A stretch of 64,000 nucleotides of DNA, taken from Sorex araneus (Eukaryota > Chordata > Mammalia > Eulipotyphla > Soricidae). The translations under genes and the position numbers were made by a program. The stretch spans positions 23,244,028-23,308,027 of the forward strand of contig NC_073305.1 in assembly GCF_027595985.1 (NCBI RefSeq), read 5' to 3'. The notes beneath the pieces were generated by a model. The model worked only from the letters and a program-made list of their open reading frames with translations, was not told where the DNA came from and ran no database searches. The first letter of the stretch is position 1; the number at the start of each line of letters is the position of its first letter. This document shows, in pieces, positions 49,796 to 55,700 of the stretch.

Positions 49796-52700
49796 ATTAC
49801 GTAGAGGACTCCATTTCTCTTCATTACATCTCTTGCTTTCTCACCTGTGGGATGGTAATGTACTGATAGAACAGATTCTGATGAGTGTAACAAAAGATGC
49901 AAAACAAACATTGGGTCTGGACTAGACATGCTTATGCAATTCTTGCATGTTCTATTTCCATAAAAAATAAAACTTGTGGATATTGTGGCGCTTTTACTGC
50001 TATTTTTGTGTTATCATTGAAAAAGCTTTCTCCTAGGTAATAATTTTTGGAGTCATTTTGTTTTAAATAACAGTGGAGGAATATGAAGGTTTCAGAAAGA
50101 TTGGTAGGGTTAATTAAGAAATATTCAGAGTATAATTCATTAAGGAGAAGGTCACTTAATCAATTCCTTAGATTGATATTATATGATCATGGAATTAGAA
50201 TTGCAGAAGTTTCTTGAATTAAGATTACAATAGTTTATTGTTTAGAATTTAAATTGCCTGAAAATTTTTTTTATAGTTCTAGAAATTCTATTCCAAAGAT
50301 AGATATTAAGATTGCCTCAAAAGAAAAAAATGGCAATCATTTGTAAGGGAGGAGAGTTAGAGTGTGAGACATGATAAAATTGTTTGTCTCTGATAGATAA
50401 TGTTAGAGGCTATAATTAGATGAGTAAGACTTGTTGATTGAAATTTTATTATCTGTGTACAAATATTAGAAAAACCTTTTCTTCCCCTCCAGGATAGAAA
50501 TGTTGAAGTTAATATGGGGTTTATTCCTAGACTAGCTCTTCCAGAAGAGAGGATGAACAATTTTTTTTAAGATTCATTGATTTTAATTAAAATCCAGCCC
50601 CCCCCAAAAAATCCAGCAAATACATTTTCTAGTAATTGTTTTCCTGCTGACTGCTGCTTTTTATTTTATTTTATTTTCATTTTTTAAGAAGACAGGAAAA
50701 AGAGCTTATTATTCAATAGTTGGACCGTATCAGGGCTTTGGATTAAGATTGCAAAAATGAATTGAATGTCAGAATTGAAGGAGTGATTGTACTGACTACA
50801 TTACATTAATAGTGCTGACTAGGTTCTGTTCATGTAACTAAATTCCCTGCCCCAAGCTACTAGTGACACAGTAGTCCCTGATATTCTTCACAGTAATGCT
50901 TGTGGGACAAGTCAGTGGCAGGGTTTGAACATATCCTTTCTGCACACAAACCAGCATTGCAGCTCTTTGACCTATCTACCCAACCCCCTTGTGCATTTTT
51001 TCTGCCCCCCTGTGCATTCTTAAAAACAACTACTTCAGCTTCATTAAAGAATGGTTACTGTTTTAAACTGATTTTTGTTAGTTAATCTCAGATTTTTCTC
51101 TTAGGTTTTGCTTGCATAATAAAGAAGAAATAGCTCTCAGCTTAGTTTTAGGAGAAAATGGATAATATCTCTTTTCCTTTCTACTTTTTTTGTTTGTTTT
51201 GGGTCACACACACAGTGCTCAGGGCTTACTCCAGGCTCTGTGCCTGGGGACCACTCCTGGTGGTGCTCAGATGCCCATATAGAGTTGCTGGGGATTGAAT
51301 CTAGGTTGGCTGCATGCAAGGCAAGCACCATCCATTGTGTTGTTGCTCCAGCCCTCCTTTCCACTTTCTGTGGTATATCAGAAATAGAACCAGCCAAGTT
51401 TTGATAATTTGTGTGAGAGACGTATATATCCTTGTTGGACTCAAGACCATAACTATCAGGTAATTTTGTGTAAGCAGGATTTATCTAAGGATATGAACAT
51501 TAAATATCTTTTTTCTTCAATAGCTGTTCGATTTGGTCGTATTCCTAAGCGTGAAAAACAGAGGATGCTAATTGAAATGCAAAGTGCAATGAAGACCATG
51601 ATGAACAGCCAGTTCAGTGGTCATTTGCAGAATGACACATTAATAGAACATCATGAACAGACATCTTTGCCAGCCCAGGAACAACTCAGACCTAAGCCCC
51701 AGCTGGAGACAGAAAACATCAAAAGCTCTTCTCCTCCCTCTTCAGATTTTGCAAAAGAAGAAGTGATTGGCATGGTGACAAGAGCACATAAGGATACCTT
51801 TCTGTATAATCAAGAGCAGCGAGAAAACCCATCACAGACTATGCAGCATCAGAGAGAAAGGATTCCCAAGAATTTGGAGCAGTATAATTTAAATCAAGAC
51901 CATTGTGGCAGTGGGCTTAGCCATTTTCCCTGTAGTGAGAGCCAACAGCATCTCAATGGACAGTACAAAGGGAGGAACATAATGCATTACCCAAATGGGC
52001 ATGCCATTTGTATTGCAAATGGACACTGTATGAACTTCTCAAATGCTTATACTCAAAGAGTATGTGATAGAGTTTCAATAGATGGATTTTCTCAGAATGA
52101 GAACAAGAATAGTTACCTCTGCAACACTGGAGGGAGAATGCATCTGGTATAGTGAAATTAATTTTTTTACTCACTTGCATTAAGGAAAGCTTTGAAGGTT
52201 TTCTTTTATTTCGGGGTTTAACCAACTCCCAATAGTATGTGTGTGGTGTATATGTCAGAAAGCCGAAGAGATTTACAGCATTTTGTGCAACGTTTTAAGT
52301 TAAATACTTTAACATCATTTGCTGAATTACTTCGAACAGATATAAACATATGATTGATATTCTGATTTGAATTGAATTTTATAAAAGATATAAATCATAA
52401 AAAATTGGTCCTTTAATTCTTAAAAAAAAGAATATGCATTTTGGCTAATTAGTAACTGGCTTTGGGATTTTTCTCAGGCTTGCTCTTTTAGTTTAACATA
52501 ACACTTTGATTTCTGTGGAGTTTAAACTATTATAATTCAATAAGTACTTTAATTATGGAACATGGATATTTAATTTAGAATATAGAAATACTTTTTAATA
52601 GCTGATTTCTAAAGATTTTCTCAGATTGTGCTGTGACATAAATGTTGCTCATATTCAAGATTTTTTTTTTATCAAATACAACAGTCTACATGAAAGTACA

Positions 52701-55700
52701 ATGATTGTGTATTCATCTAAAATTCCATCAAAAGCAGCAGTACTGCACCATTTCCAGTTTAAACCATGAGGTCCTTTGGTAGTACTTGGTAATTTCTATA
52801 GTGAGGTAATTAAAATACTCTTTGTTTTCAAAATACTTTTCCGCAGTCTGTTAGATTTTTACCCTCATTTTCTAGTAGTTGATTTCATGGATCTGAAAGG
52901 TCCATATTTGATTAGATTTCATTAGATTTAGTGACTACCTTAGGATTGGACAAAATGTTAGACTTTTGTTTTTGTTTTATAATATTCTTTTTAATTATAG
53001 AATTATACCACTGCTGGGTCCTCTGTATTTTACCAAAATTTAAAGATTGATTTTAGGGTAAGGATATACAGTTGAGCTGTAGAACACTTGCCTTGTATAT
53101 ATGAGGCCCCGAGTTTGACCTCTGCCCCCCCAAAAATCAATCCCAAAATGGTTTTACTAATTTACTAATAATAGTTCATAATCTTTGACCACACCTCCTA
53201 ATGGCCAGAGATCAATCCTGGATTGGCTATGTGCAAGGCAGTTGCCATGCTTCCCTGTATTACCCTGCCCCAGTAATATTGCTTAATTGAGTAAGTGGAG
53301 GTTATTGGTTACACCACTGCTGAATAAGTGGTCGGTGATTATTTTTTTCAGAAAAGCAAGGCAACTTCATTATTTAAAAAATTTCAGTATTGGAGCTGGA
53401 GCGATAGCACAGCGGGTAGGGTGTTTGCCTTGCACACGGTCAACCTGGGTTGATTCCCAGCATCCCTGAGCACCACTAGGAGTAATTCCTGAGTGCAGAG
53501 CCAGGAGTAACCCCTGTGCATTGCCAGGTATGATCCAAACAAAAAGAAAAAAAAAAATTTCCAATCTTATTCATATGTTTACTTATAAAAAAATGAACTT
53601 TTGGGGTTTGTTTTATTATGTTTTTGGGTCATAACTGGCAATGCTTAGGGGTTTTTCCTGGTTTTGCAGTTGGAAATTACTCCTGATAGTGCTCAGTGGA
53701 CCACATGGGATGCTGGGGATTGAACTTGGGTTTGGTGCATGCAAGGCAAGCACTCTACCTATTGTAGTATTACTCCAGTCTCTGAAAAACTGAATTTTGA
53801 AGTAGTAACTAAACTTGGGCTTGGGTCCTAGACCTCAGGCTTCTAATTGTATTTATTTAAGTCACGTCCTAGAATGTTTCCTCATTTGAGAAATAGTATA
53901 GTATCTGCCATAGTTAACAGGGCTGAGAAAGTTATTTGAGTATGAGATTATTTGAAAAGCATAAATTTAGCTTATGTGTCAGCAGTACTACAGAACACTC
54001 TCTGGGACTGTGACTGTGCCTCACTATAGAGGCTTTGGGTTTGATCCCTGACACTGCAAAACATCAACAAAAAGACAAGACCTGTTTAACAAGTTTTTAA
54101 AATAGCTTGTTCTGGAGCTCATTTTTTGCTTAGGTTAATATCTCTTCTATGGTAATAAGTTAATTGCTATTTTAAGTAGTTTGCCTTGAGGCTTCTTATT
54201 ATAAGGCCAATAATATGTAGGAAGAGCAAATGTCAGCAAATGTCTGTAGATTAAATTGTTTTTGAGGATTGCTTCTTGTTGGGGTTTCCAGTGATTTAAC
54301 TGACACTTAAAAATTCTTTAATACCGTATAATTTAACAGATTCCTGTTCTCTGCTTACTAGGTCTGTCCAATGAGCAAGTCTCCATATGTAGATCCTCAT
54401 AAATCGGGACATGAAATCTGGGAAGAATTTTCAATGAGCTTCACCCCAGCAGTGAAAGAAGTGGTAGAATTTGCAAAACGTATTCCTGGGTTCAGAGATC
54501 TCTCTCAGCATGACCAGGTCAACCTTTTAAAGGCTGGGACTTTTGAGGTAGGTTTTATTTGTCCTGAATATTGATGCAGGACAAGAACTATTTTATTCTT
54601 AAACATTTCAAGTCCTTTCTAAGTTATAGTCTTAGAGGCTAACCTACAACAAAAGAATGACCATATCAGCATCTTGGGATAGGTAAATTCATAGTTACAG
54701 CTTGAAATGTAAGTGGTTTGTATTTTTAGATATGTACTCTAGTACTGCTCTTAGGTATGGACTTGGCTGATTTTGGAGAGTATTATTGAAAGCATCCCCA
54801 GGTACTTATGTTTAGTATAGAATAAGAAGGAAAAACAGTGGGTCTGTCTTTTATTTGAGTATAAGGTATTTGGCACTCAACAGACTTTTTTTAAAAAATA
54901 TTTTTATTAGTGAATTACTGTGAGGTACAGTTACAGACTTACAAACTTTCGTGCCTGTGTTTCAGTCATACAATGATCGAGTACCCATCCCTCCACCAGT
55001 GCCCATTTTTCTTTTTTTTTTTTTTTTCAAATTTTTATTTTTAATTAGTGAATCACCGTTTCAGATTTATACATTTTTGTGCTCATGTTTCCCCCATACA
55101 AAGTTCGAGAACCCATCCCTTCACCAGTGCCCATTCTCCACCACCAGTAAACCCAGCGTCCCTCCCACCCTCCCCAGTTCTGTCTCCCCCCACCCCAAAC
55201 TGCCACTATGGCAGGGTATTCCCTTTCATTCTCTCTCTGATTAGGTGTTGTAGTTTGCAATAAAGGTGTTGAATGCAGTGCCCATTTTTCAACATCAGTC
55301 AGTGGTCCTAAGCATCCCTCCCACCACTCCCACCCCGTCTCTCCCACCCCACTCTACCTCTTTTGCTCCCTCTCTCTCCTTTTGGGTGTTGTGGTTTGCA
55401 ATAGAGGTATTCAGTGGCATTCATGTTCGGTCTGTAGTCTACTTTCAGCACGCATCTCCCATCCTGAGCGGGCCCTCCTAGCGCCCTTTACTTCACCAGA
55501 CATTTTCTTTTATCTTTTTCTTTATGGGTCACACCTGGCGATGCATAGGAGTTAACAACTCCTGGCTCTGCACTCAGGAATTACCTCTGGCAGTGCTCAG
55601 GGTACCATACGGGATGGTGGGAATTGAACCCGGGTTGGCCGCATGCAAGACAAATGCCCTACCCACTGTGTTATGCTCCAGCCCCACACCAGACATTTCT

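Noticed and set aside
51953-52225. Antisense ORF over exon 5.
   Set aside because: Shadow of the coding exon; no independent support.
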